DNA of 64,000 nucleotides from assembly GCF_949628265.1 (NCBI RefSeq), contig NC_088788.1, positions 310,001 through 374,000 of the forward strand, given 5' to 3'. This DNA is from Cloeon dipterum (taxonomy: Eukaryota > Arthropoda > Insecta > Ephemeroptera > Baetidae). Every line of letters starts with the position of its first letter. The stretch's first letter is position 1. A program made the translations under genes and the position numbers. Below, piece by piece: positions 41,150 to 53,700 of the stretch. The notes below the pieces were generated by a model that did no database searches, was not told the DNA's origin, and saw only the letters and a list, made by a program, of their open reading frames with translations.

Positions 41150-43570
41150 AAATCTCGAAATGGCTCGACTCTGCACGCAGTTCTGTACAGCCAGCTGTGT
41201 CGCGCACGTTAGGCGCGCAGAAAACCAAACTGTACGTTTTATGTAAATGAAAATTCCGCGCATCATGGAGCCACTTCGCAAATCCTTAGTTACTCAGAAC
41301 AATTCCCTGGGTGTGTATTTCTTTCAATTTTCCGCTCGCAAATAAAGGTGTTACATTTGTCAACAAGAAAACAAAAAATATTCAAACTGACGAAACAACA
41401 ATCCGATGCTAAAAAGTCTGGATATGCACATGTGTGTGTGTGTGTGTGTGTGTTAAATATATATTTATATACGATTTAAATTTACACATTTCTGGAAAAA
41501 CTCCCTCTACTGTCAGTCGCGTCAGCAAAATAATTATCATTTTAAGTATACAATAACATGTACATATGTGTGGGTGTGTTTGTGTGTGTGTGATTAGGTA
41601 CACCTCTCTGCATTCCACCTCAACCTGCAACCAATCTTTGACTCATCTAATAATCAACGGGGTCCGGGTCGCGATCTGTGTTTGTTCCCGCCAATCAGAA
41701 TTCAATATGGTGTCGAAATAAAATGGAGGGCAATCAGAAGCGTCGAAAAAGGGGGCGTGCCGACCTAATAATTTCATTCCCGCGAATATTGCTACATTTC
41801 CTTTAGCCTGATGTGCCATCTAACGGTCGTTACCTCAATTTACCGGGCTAATCAGCTCTTAGTAAAGAAAAAACAACAAAATTATTCAATTTTCAAGCCA
41901 ATTTTGTAATTTTCCCGCCGTACGCGTGAATATCCGGACCCCGATGCTAATAAAATCTAATTTAAAAGCAACACACTCTCGAGTAGAAATAAAACTAAGT
42001 CTGCGCAGTGCAATTTTGACTAGCAATTTCCATTCGACCGTAAAAACTCAATATTCGGAATGCGAGTATACCATTTTATTAATTAGTGTGTTTATTCATT
42101 TATTTATTTATATCAAGTGATGAGCAAGTTTGATAACCGTTTTTCTCCCTCACGTGTCTGTAGGTTGGTTGGTTGGCTGGTTGGCAACTCAGTTTTGCGC
42201 AGTCTGCCTCCGTAAGTATTTTTAATTACATTGTATATAAATTAGTTAGCTGATAAAGAGTGCAGGTTGCTATGCAAGGTATTCAGGTGGTGACGCACGC
42301 GCACGCGCACACGCTTTCAACCGGCCCTTCAACTTGGAATAGGCGGTCAATCTGCCAGTTTCCAGGGTCGCCCACACTGATTTTGTCCGAATGGAATTAA
42401 TGTATATCATCGATCGTTAATCCGAACTAGATAAAAACCAATTTTTAGTTATGCTTTTCAGACCAGAATTGTCATCCAATAACAAATTCTTGTAAACCAG
42501 GGAAATTTACAGCCTCTGTTGTGACCTGGAGTTTTATTTTATATACAGAAACGATCTCGGAGGGCCGAATTAGTTCGAAAAGACGTGCCAAAGTAAAACA
42601 AAACGTTACTTTGGCGGTTTGTGGTTTGAATCTGAATCAATCAGGCACAAGATCGAGACAGCAGCGCCACAGCGACAACCAGCGGAGGTAGCTGGTCGAG
42701 TTACTGCGCTTCAAACCAATTTTTGACTGAGAGTGATTCCTAATTTATTCTCAACCCTCAAAAACCGAATAAACAAAAATTTAATGCCAGGAATAATTTA
42801 ACCTTTTAAGAAAAAATTACAAGCATTTATATTCACCAGAGACCAAAAGTAAAAATGGTCAAAAATGTATAAATCACAGCTGTACATTGTAAAACAAAAT
42901 AAATAAAAATTTTCATCCAATTAAGCTCAATAAAATATAAAAACCGTTTCAACAAAGTCTAAAATTGTGTTTAAATCCGAAAAAATAAATTCCATTTGAA
43001 CAAACAAAGTGCGCGTTGGCCAGGTTCGCGAAATTCCCTTTCGGAAGCGGAAACTGGGCCGACTGCAGAGCGTGTTTGTTTTGTTTTCATTCATTTTCAG
43101 CATAATAGTTCAGTCATGTCCTCGACTGTGGCAACAACAATCAAATTTTGTCTCAGAGCTGCGACGCAAAATACTTGAATTTATTTCAAATTGTTTGCTA
43201 CACACTCTCATTGTCAGTTCTTAGTAAAATATGGAGAGTGAGATATTTGCCTGCGGGAGGAATGCGAACAAAATCATTACAATCCTCTAGCAAGCGTTTA
43301 GCAATTTTTGCGTCGCTGGCCAAAAACCATCTTACTTTACGGTGGAGAAGTTCTGCTGGTTCTGCTGGTTCGAAGAGACCCAATTGGAAAACACGTCCCT
43401 GAAATCACGAGACACACAAATTAATGAGAGCCGTCAATTTTCAGGGAAACAATAAATAGTAATTATGATACTTTCGTTATATTTTGCGCTTAACCTCTCA
43501 ATTTGTGGGAAAGGATCCTATCCTGCGCCGCCAATAAATTGTCCCGTTCGGTCTTGAGTTAAATTTCATC
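41150..43570. other. Intergenic, simple repeats only
   Basis: (TG)n at about 41,431-41,452 and near 41,570-41,592, (GGTT)n near 42,163-42,185, and a GCACGC run near 42,296. A short fragment at 42,550-42,600 (AGGGCCGAATTAGTT, then GACGTGCCAA) resembles F2. No exon is supported. Confidence 0.45.
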
Positions 43571-43579
43571 AGTTGTATT

Positions 43580-43970
43580 AGCCGTTAGTGTCCGAAGCCG
43601 GTAACAGATGGCGCCACTGCGTACACTTTCGTAAAAATTTAATTTTAAATTAGTTCTGCTGTGATTTTCAGATTTCAGACTCAATCCTGCCTGACTGTGC
43701 ATTCCTTCACTTAACATTCTTTCTTTAGACGTGCTGGAAACCAAAATCGGTTAAGCCAATCGCCGTAGAATCGTGAAAAAACTATTTTTTGAAAGATAAA
43801 ATCTTTTCCAACGATTCTACCGCGAATGGCTGGACTGATTTTGGTTTTCAGAACATGCAAAGAAATTTTATTGAGAGAAGAATGCACAGTGGTCAAGTCA
43901 CCTTAAAATTAAATTTACTACGAAAGATACGGTGACGCCACCTGTTGGCGGCTTCGAAAACTGAGGGTTC
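43580..43970. mobile_element. Fold-back element F3
   Basis: The left arm runs GAAGCCGGTAACAGATGGCG, CTTTCGTA, AAATTTAATTTTAA, CTGTGCATTC, GAAAACCAAAATC-like and GCCAATCGCCGTAGAATCG. The right arm is its reverse complement, ending in GGCTTCGAAAAC. The arms are about 180 bases and diverged. Relatives are at 54,165-54,315 (partial) and 63,865-64,000 (cut by the window end). Confidence 0.8.
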
Positions 43971-43974
43971 ATCC

Positions 43975-45952
43975 AACTGGTGAATTTTTGCATTTTCAAC
44001 TTTTCTGATGTACATATATGTTATATGTATATATGTTTAATATAGGTGTTTCTTTTCATATTTGGTAAATCTTTCATTTCCACTGAGAAGCCAAATTAGT
44101 TTTGTTTTCTTTCGCTCATTAATAAAAAAGAGCGTATATTGAGTTAAAACCTTCAGCTGCGAAAATAATTAATTTAAGAAGCAGAGACTTAAGGCAGCTA
44201 GAATTAACTCATAAATATTGAAAAAATTTATAGATTTCAGCAGTTTTGATTCGGAACAAGCCGAATTCGTTTTAAGGAAAGCTCTTTTAGAAAAATGTGC
44301 TAATAAGCACAGAGCCGAAATAACATTTATCAATTTTTTTTTATTTTCCTGTATTAGCTACAGGTTTCTTTATTTTTATTTTTCAAGATGGCAACAACTC
44401 ATTTTCAACCTAATAAAAATTAATTAACAATTGGCTGAAGTTGCCAGCAACTTTTCTCACAGAGTTCTACAATATATGCAATCAAAGTGTTACTTACATT
44501 TTAATAAAATTAATAAATTAAGCGTTTCTGTTACTCCTAAAAAGGTTCGAGCTTTTAAGTAATCAGTAAATGAAATCCGTTTCAACTCATCTCGTGATTG
44601 TGGAAACGGACTTTCAATTGCCTGGAGTCGATACACATTTCAAATTAAACCTAAAAATGAGTTAAAACTAACAATTTCCCTGTTTTCCGATTTTCTTAAA
44701 CTTAACCTGCTGTTCTTCGGTCCTGATTTCATTATGTACTGCACTGTTGATAAATTTCTCAAACCATTGCCAATTCTCAACAACGCAAATAGTCTGTAAT
44801 TCTCTTCTTATTACTATAAAGACGGAGTATCTTCACGATGTCACGGAATCATTCAGATTCATGCAGAAATTCCGCATGTAGCTCAACAACCAAACGCAAC
44901 TTTCCTTTTTGTAAGAAAATTTGGTTGTTTGTTGAGCGATGGGTGTCGCGTGTGTGTTTTCCCGAAAGAATCAAAGCTAATTGTTTCAATTTTGATTTTC
45001 ACGTGTTAATGAGGACGGGTGCAACAATTTTTCTGCCGAAGCGCCAGAATTTTTAAAAACTCCTTTCTAACGCCTTTCCATAATGAAATATTGTTCATTT
45101 GCAACCTTAATTCCGATTTTTCGAAATGATTTTTAAGGTGAACAACGTTTCTGCGAGCAACTTAAAATTTAACTTAGAGAATAGGTTACAATACCCGCAA
45201 CCAAATCTAATATATGATTGTTCTTAATCAATAAATTCTTAATTCTATAAAAATCAAATTATTTACAAAGAGGTCTCAGCAGCGGCATAAAAGGCTATAG
45301 GAGCCATTTTTGAGCCGTTGCTGGCAGCTGCCTGAGATATCCGCAATAATACATATACAGATCCTCATTCATTTTAATTATTTTTTTATATCACATTCGA
45401 TTTAGGCAATCTCTGATCTCGTCCCAATAAAATGGGATAAGAGCGAGTCCTATTACACAGCCCTGTTCTTAAAAGTCTTTTGATTGAATTGTTAGACTAG
45501 AAAAGTATATTTTTGTACTTGAACCAGACGCAAATTGTCCGAACGTAAGCGCATAAAACACGTTCTCGACCTTCAAACACGGTTTTCTCAAATTGCTACT
45601 GCCCCTAATATTTAATTTTTAACCTGTGACCAGTTTCTTTTCCCTGTATCGAAGTATTTGAGCAACTGGAACGGTGCAAAATGCAGCCTGATGAGCTATT
45701 TGAGCATAGAATTTCGAGTTTCGCCTTCTAAGACATTGGGCAGCCAGGAACAGATTGCCAAAAGCTCCTAATATCTCCAAGCCGTTACTCTTTTAGGAAT
45801 TTCTTAGCAATACTACATTAAAAATGTACAGAAGAATTGTTCCCGTGAAAATATTCGGTTCGGCAGTAACGAAATCACCACAATTTTCCAATTTGGAGTT
45901 ATAAAAATCAGCAGAACTTTGTCTGCTTAATGCGTAGAAATCAAAATGGGCA
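43975..45952. other. Intergenic or TOX 3' region, nothing recognised
   Basis: AT-rich with scattered short frames and no family resemblance. Part of it next to 45,953 is likely the TOX 3' untranslated region. Confidence 0.4.
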
Positions 45953-47764
45953 TTATACTCCTCTGAAAGTTGCAAAACAACGAGCTATTCTTTCGAAAAA
46001 GACACCCTCATCATTTGGCAAATTTAAATCGCTATCATGAAATTGATCATGTTGCACGGATGTGACCTGGTCCGTCCTGAAGATGAAACGGAAGCTGAGA
46101 GAAATGAAATTAAAATGTGAATGGTGAACAAAAGAAATAAAATGAAATGAAATGATATTCAGGGCAATTGTGTTGAAGCAGGGGAGACACACGTACCTGC
46201 AATGCGAGATGACGCACTCATTGGAACAGTACTCGTCTTGCCACTCGGGGTTGTTGATTGCCCGGTTGTGGCAGCCGCTCCTCACGCAGATCTGAATCGG
46301 CTGCGTGTTCCAGCCCTGAAATAATCAAGAACAACAATTCCAGTCAAAACAGTTCATTGTCGTAATTAAAAGAATAACCAAAAATATTTAAATGTTAAGG
46401 AAGCACGCAATTTAAAAGTAGAGGTGTGCGTTCAACTCTTCTCGTCAAGCCGGAGCGAATGAACATCAAATTTGAGGTCGTTGGTCGAGGTCAAAGGTAA
46501 CCAAGGCTCATTTTCGAACATTTCCGGGTGTTTTTTTTAATTATAAAAAACAGGGCTGTACTTTAAAAATCCAGAACACCTTTCAAAAGCTGTATCAGGG
46601 TACGTGGGAACTTGTGTAGAAATTTCAAGGTGGATTTCGACTTCGTTTTCGAGAAAATAATTTTTTAATTTATAAGAAAGACGAATTTTTCAATTTATGC
46701 AAATGTTCGGACTTCCAAATCTCGGGTTCAAAGGGACAGAAATACAAAAACTGCACACCATTCGACTTGGCTTGACGTCCCCTGGTGTGCTAAATAGTTT
46801 CTGGGGTGCTCACCTCCAACCCCTATTTATCCCCTTGAGTCAAAAAGTGAAAATTTTAAATTTTAAACCATCGCAATTTTTTTAATGTGGGATTTTGCAA
46901 TTTGACACTCCTGTTTTGAACACAGTTAGAAGGTTGTAATGCAGGACGGGTTATAACCTTTTTTGAATTGGTATATGACACGCATTAGACGTTCAATAGC
47001 CAAAACCCGGCTGCCGTAAATTTTATATAAAATTAATTTTAATTTAATTTTTTATTCGAAACATTTTTTAACGGCCTGCTGTTTGCATTTCTGATGTTTA
47101 GAACCCGAGAAAGTAATAAAGCAACCAAATTGTGCTCCAATTTTGGTCTTTTCAATTGATTTTAGTCAGAAAATTCCCAAAACTGAGGTTCCGGGAATAC
47201 TTCTGAAGTTTCTCAACTTTTTGCTTCATGTTAATCAGGAGTTTCAGTATTTTTACCTTCCGACCTGAATATCTCGGTCCGCCTGATTTATTTACTAGCT
47301 GCCCTGACATATAGTTTTGAACGCAGGGCAGCACAGCCCTGTCAAAACTCACAAACACGAAATAATGTCGAAAATTAACGTTTTTCGGACTTTAAAAATT
47401 AATAGCTCCGGCCCTGTGGGTATGATGGGGCAACACTAAAAATTGAATTGATGCCCATTAAGTTTCGCGTCGAACGGTGTGTAAATAAACCCGATTGGAC
47501 TTCATGAGACTCATCATGCTCCGTGCTCGGCAGACTGGTAAAAAAAGCCAAAAAAACGATTTTAATTTCTTTGCGGGGCCCCTATGGGCCAAAAAGGGCC
47601 GTAAAGGGTCTCAAAAGATGCGGCTTGACGAGAGGCATCGATTGCGTGGGTTTTATTTAGTATTTAAGAAATTGTATTTGCGCACCTGATTGTCTGGGGG
47701 CATCTGGTTTTGCTGATCGAGGTGGTGCCTCGCTTGCTGCTCATGAATGTGGTGCTGCTGCTCC

Positions 47765-47799
<35 letters not shown>

Positions 47800-50700
47800 G
47801 GCGTACTGCTGCTGTTGATGCTGCTGCTGGTGCTGCCGCGTGTGCTCGGGGGCCAAAGTGGGCGTGAGGGGCGCCTGGCCCATCATCTCGTGCTGCTGCT
47901 GCATGTGCTGGTACTGCTGCTGCTGCTGGCCAGGGTACTGCTGCCCGTACTGCGGCTGCTGGGGGTTGTAGTACATTTGCTGCATCTGCTGGTGAGGCGG
48001 TGGCTGCTGCATCGGCGCAGGAACGTGCGGCTGCTGCACCATGCCCGAGCCGTCCGCGTTGCCCTCCTGACAAATTAGAAACGAATTTATTCAATTGGAT
48101 CGAAACAGGGCGCAAATTATTTCAATTTTTGGATGGAATAAATAGTTTGGAATAATTAATTTAGTTCCTATTCGAAAACTTGAAGCGCTTGACCACATTT
48201 TCTAGGCAGATTCAAATTTCTCTCGTCGAGATATGTCCAACAGTGAATGAAACCTTTTAGCGAAACTCTTTTTTGAAGAAATAAAATCAGATTTCAAGTA
48301 AGGAGACATAATCACTTATCTTTATTTCGAATTTTTTAAAATTCGAGTAATTTCCGAATTAATATTAAATTTTGGAATACCGAAAATACGGCATGTTAAA
48401 TTATTTTCTAGGTATAGGAAAAATGTTGCCTAGAAATTTTCAGAGTCTTTCGAACAGTGAGAAATTCTAAATCGGATTGTTTTGACGCAGGGAGCCTGCC
48501 AGGAGTCATTCCAGAGTTCAGATAAGATTATTAAAACAGATTAAAATTATGTAAACATAATCTAAAGATGCACGATCGTCACATTTTCGCGATTTTCCAC
48601 AGACACGTATTGGTTTACTGTAATTGCTACCAGTTCGATGCGGTTTTTGCGCTTAATTCCAGATTGACTGGTTTTTCCACCTTCTAAATCAACCATAAAT
48701 CCAGTAGAGGACTGCTATTTAAGGACATGTAACTTGGTCCGCAGGAACTAATTTTAACTCGCAAAACATGTGTGGGAATCCCTTTTTAATGTGAATATCT
48801 GCGGATAATCCCACGATACTGATATCAGCAAAGTCTCAAAACTGAAGGACATCCTCAGTCTAATTATACGTTAAATTATCAGATTCAGTCTAAATCAAGG
48901 TGAAATAACAGAAACAAAAATATAAAATTAAAAACAAATAACCAAGACGCTTAATTTGAATTATTTGTCAGACTTTACTGACCTTTGAAACCAACGTGGC
49001 GCGGTAAGCAGCCAAGGCCTTGAGGTAATCCTTCTTCGCCAATTCTGTCTTTTTCTTGTATACCTGAAAAGGAAGTCGCGTTAGAAATTGGAAGTGCGCA
49101 TTTCTAACGAGTGAACAACTTACGTTTTTGTTATCGACATCCAGTCCGTCCCACATGCTGGCCACGATTTTGGAAACTTCGCCAAAGCTGGCATTTGGAT
49201 TCGAGGTCTTGATCGCCGCCTGCGTGTCTCGGAAAAATAACGCGTACGCAGACACAGGCCTGAAACAAAATTTTAAATTATTAGGCAAAATTATGAAAGC
49301 GACACAATATTTTATTTCTTTTATTAAATGGGCAGCAGATAAAATTAAAATAACGATGAAATGCCGTTCTATTTTAACCTTTGATTGGTAATCAACTTTC
49401 TCTTTTCGTATTTGAGAGAAGAAGGGGTTTTTAATTTTCAGCAAAAGCGTGTATCGTTCGGTTGCAACACGGAGAATGTCCTCGCTTCCGATTTTTTTTA
49501 AATAAATAAATTTATTCCGGTCGCAAGGACACGCGGATTTTTCGTCCTCCATTTCTTCGGTTGTGTGCAAATCGGGAAAATAACACGGGAAGATGTTGAG
49601 TTTAGCGAGGAAGACGTGTACGCGGATTCGGTCGCTCGCGCGCGATAATATTCGTGAAAGTCGAAAGTTAGAGCTTGCGCCGCGAGTTGGATGTGAAAGC
49701 AGAACTGCTTTTTATAAATAATGATTTACATCATTGATCTTTGAGCGAGCCAGTTTTCAGATTTGATTACGTCACAAAAATGCGCTCGGCGCAGCGGCGG
49801 CGAAAATCCGATTTGTCTTTTATTGCGTTACGTTTGTAGCCTTTTACGTGTATTATAGCCGTTCTTCCTCTCTGCGCGAGTCAAATGAAAATTTAATTTC
49901 CTTTGAATTGTGTACCGCTATACACACATCTCTTCTGAGCAACTCTGTCAGCGCCGTTCGATAAAATGCAACAAACTTGTTAGCAGCACAAGAGCTTTAA
50001 ATTTTAGGTCAACTCGCGAATAAAGCAAGAGACGACGCGATTCCATCATTCAGGCAAGAAAGAAAATCGATTGCCTGTGCTCTGTTGTACTAATCATCCC
50101 TGCCATTCAGCCATTCAGCCGGCGTTTATATATATCTATATAATATTACTTTCTTTTTTGTGTTGCGTTGCGTCTCGTGTAATGGACGAGGGGGAAAAAG
50201 GGGGAAAACTTTGATGAACGCTCTCAACGTTGCAAGTTTGTAAATTGCAATATCAAAGCGCGGAGAACAAAAGAAAGACACGACTTCGCGGAAGCGAGCT
50301 CCGTTTTTTTCTTATTTGCTTTTAGGGATTTGCTTTTAGCAGGAAAGTTGTTTACAACAAAACTAGGCTGCAAATTCAATTTCAAATAACGCCACCAACA
50401 TTAAAATTTAATTTTTCCTTAAAAATAAGATTTGAGTGACGGCAGAGCAAAATGCACTCATCATCATGGTGTTTATTCCTTTTTTTTGTTGTTTATAATT
50501 CGGCTGGCCATTGTGTTGGAAATAAATAAATAAATAATTGAGCCGGGCACAATGGAGTGCTGAGCGCGAGTGCAGCAGCGCTGGAGGGGAATCCGTCAAA
50601 GGAGAGGAGAAGGGCCTCGTCAACAGGTACACGCGGAGGAAAAAATTAGAGTTTGAAGGTAAAGGAAGGTCAATCCGGTCGGGCGGTCGGGACGGATGGT

Positions 50701-53700
50701 GGGAACTGAACGAAAAAATGTGTTCTCTCTCTCTCTCTCTCTCTCGACGTGAAAAGAGGGAGACGAACGAAAAACGACGGACGGCATTGTGTTGAGATCG
50801 GATGGAGCAACATCTCCGGGACTCACAAGCTTTGTATTGAAATCTGGAGCAAATTGATTAAATATTTCATTTGAGCTGCACACACACAAGTTTTATATGA
50901 AAACTTGGCGCAGATGAGGGAAGAAAGCGACGGAGAGAGAGAACGCGCAGAATGAGGGGGATAAAAGTTTGTTAAGCTTTCTATTTGAGTTTGAGAAACT
51001 TTTCCAAGATAAATTACATTTCAAGTTTTAAAAAGAAGCAGTAGAAGTTTGTATGTAGAGGAGAGGGAGGGGGTGCGGGGCGCGGGCGGAGGGGAATCGT
51101 TTTATTATCCTAGTCGATTATCGAGCTTCTCGATTCATTCCCTTCTCTCTCTCTCTCTTTGTGGCCCGGGAATCGCGGCCTAAGAGTGGCGACAAAATCG
51201 GCCTTCCCCGAAATTCGGCCTAACGGGATTACTTCCGGTGCGCGAGGACAAAAGTTGGGTTCGAATTTGACGGATTTGGGATGGAAATCGATACGAATTG
51301 AATGCGTCAGCGTAAGGCTATGCTACACACCGATTTATTGCTCTGGAAACGGGCATCAAGTGCAAGCCGCTCTAAGCGGTTGCGCAAATACGCCGAGCTC
51401 GGCCCAACAACTTCTCAAAAACTTAAAAAGAGAAAATTCAGACTGGCAATGGAGGAAAATTCACGGAAGCAATCTAATTAAGCGTCGGAAACATTTTCTA
51501 AGAGATAGTTGTTTGTTGAAAATTGTGTTTCCTTGTACCCCGGAAAATCGATTGTAGAAATGAATATTTTCCTGCTTGCTCGTCTGCAAAGGAGAAAATA
51601 AGTAAAGCGTCGCTTGTAAATGAAATAACTGTATTTTCCCTGTGCAAAATAACGAGGCGACTATTAAAACTTTTATGCTTGTTACGAAAACGTTATTTGA
51701 TCGTTGTTAATGTGGCAGACAAACACATTCGCTTTGTAAAAATGGTCGCTCGTCAACGCAAACAATAAAGGAATCCAGGTTGCCAAGTCATTTCCCGGAC
51801 TGCGAAAGCGTTTTATTCCATTTGGACCACGTAAAATGGAAATTAGCCGAAAGGAATTAATCCAAAGACGGTTTTTGTTATTCAATTGGACAATTGCCTT
51901 CCCGGATAAATTTTATTTGACGTTCCGGGCAAATTCTTTTCGGTAACCCATTGTAACCGGGCTTCATCAATTTTGCAATTCGCAAAAATGCATAATTTAT
52001 TTTTTTACGGAGAAACCAGCTGGAAACCCCGCAAGTTTGGGGATTTTCCGATTTCATCCGAATTTAAACCTCGAAAATAACCATAAATCGAGCCAAAAAA
52101 TTGGAAAATTACGATAAAGTGTTTCAATCTTCAGTCTTTCGGTGAAACCAGTGGCTTTGTAAAAATTCCTATATTTCATTATTAGAGAACAAAGCGGATT
52201 TTAGAAGAAGAGCTGCGGTATAGAGTACAAATTAAAACAAAAGTGCAGCCGGAGAGCCGGTTGAGCGCCGAGTCCAGTTGGCGATAGCGGATACAAAAAC
52301 CGGAATTGAAACAAATGACCGTGAAATCATGCGCGCGCGAGATGATATTAATTACTTTTACTCCATAAACAGCGGCTGTGTGCTGTGAGTGCAGCTTTTT
52401 CAGAAATTTCTCTCTATAACGGCACAATTTCTTAATAAGTAACACACACGCGGTCGGTCACTCCTTGCCACTTGCCACCACAAATACCTCGACGCGCGTT
52501 TGTAAATAGCTTAATAGACACTTGTACTCATGTTAACAAAACGCAGAATTATGCAGGAATTTAACACTTACTTTTGTGGCTCGTTCGGATCTCGTTTCTT
52601 CTTTTTCTTCTGCGCCTTCGGCTTTTTGGCGTTTTTGCTACTCAGCGAGTCGATAGGTTCGGGACTTGGTCTCTTTGGGGCGCTGCTTACGTACTGCAAA
52701 CAGGACATTATTCAATTTTCAATGCAAAAAACGCTTCAAAATTGTTACTTAATATTTAAAAATATATTTGATTAGGAATTTAGCCTTGTAAGGAAGCAAA
52801 TGGACAATGAAAAAGGCAAAAAAGCGAAATCACAGCAACACTAACAAGGAAAAACAGCTTTCATGTTCTTTAAAAGTATATTATTTAAGTACTTCTCAAC
52901 GAACTAAGTGAAAAGTTACCGGCCATCTAAGCGAGTTTTGAAGCTCCGAAGGTTAAAATCCTACTCTACTCGACGAGATGAATCGATTTTTTAATGTCTG
53001 GTAGTTATTTTAAATCTATGGTTGTCTGGTTTGATCCGAGTAAATTTTGCGTAACGTTTTAACGGTTTCAGGTAATTTATTCTATTTTCGGAGCCGCTTA
53101 AAACCGGATTTATCCAACTGATATGAGCAGAAAACTATGATTTATTCCCTCAAAAGGACTAAATTGAAACAAAAATTAAATTTTCGCAGAGCTAGTCAGT
53201 TTAAGTATCATTTATATCAAGTGGAAAAAATCTCACACCTGGTAAAACGGTTTTTCGCGTACAGAAATTTAGAAAAACGACTGAAAGGATGGAAATGGTT
53301 TTCACTATTTCCATTTTTGCCACAGGGAGAGATTGGAAACCAATATGGTGGAATATAAAAGCTTTGAGCAAAAAGAGAGCCGGCGATTGCCTCATCGAGG
53401 TTAGGAGAAAGCGCTTTTCAGTTGTCACAACAAGCTGCTATAAAATGTTCCTTTTCGAGTGTAAATTAACATGCTAATCAAAATGGGAGGAAAAAAGACA
53501 ACGACTAACCATGTTGTTGGCGTTTGGAATGCTGTCGTCGCTGTCATCGCTGGTGCACGGCTCGCCAGGCTGCCCAGGCTGCTGCTGCGTTTGTTGCGGC
53601 TGTTGTTGTTGTTGTTGTTGTTGTTGTGGCTGTGACGGCTGCTGAGGGTACGACTGTTGTTGCTGTTGCTGCTGCGGCTGTTGTTGCTGCTGAGGCATCA

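Noticed and set aside
47710..48078. Plus-strand leucine-rich frame opposite TOX exon 9
   Set aside because: Complement of CAG/CAA glutamine codons; the minus strand has the splice sites and family match.
48968..49570. 200-codon minus-strand frame as a separate HMG protein
   Set aside because: It is TOX exons 7 and 8 read through their introns; the splice sites and HMG-box order show they belong to the larger gene.
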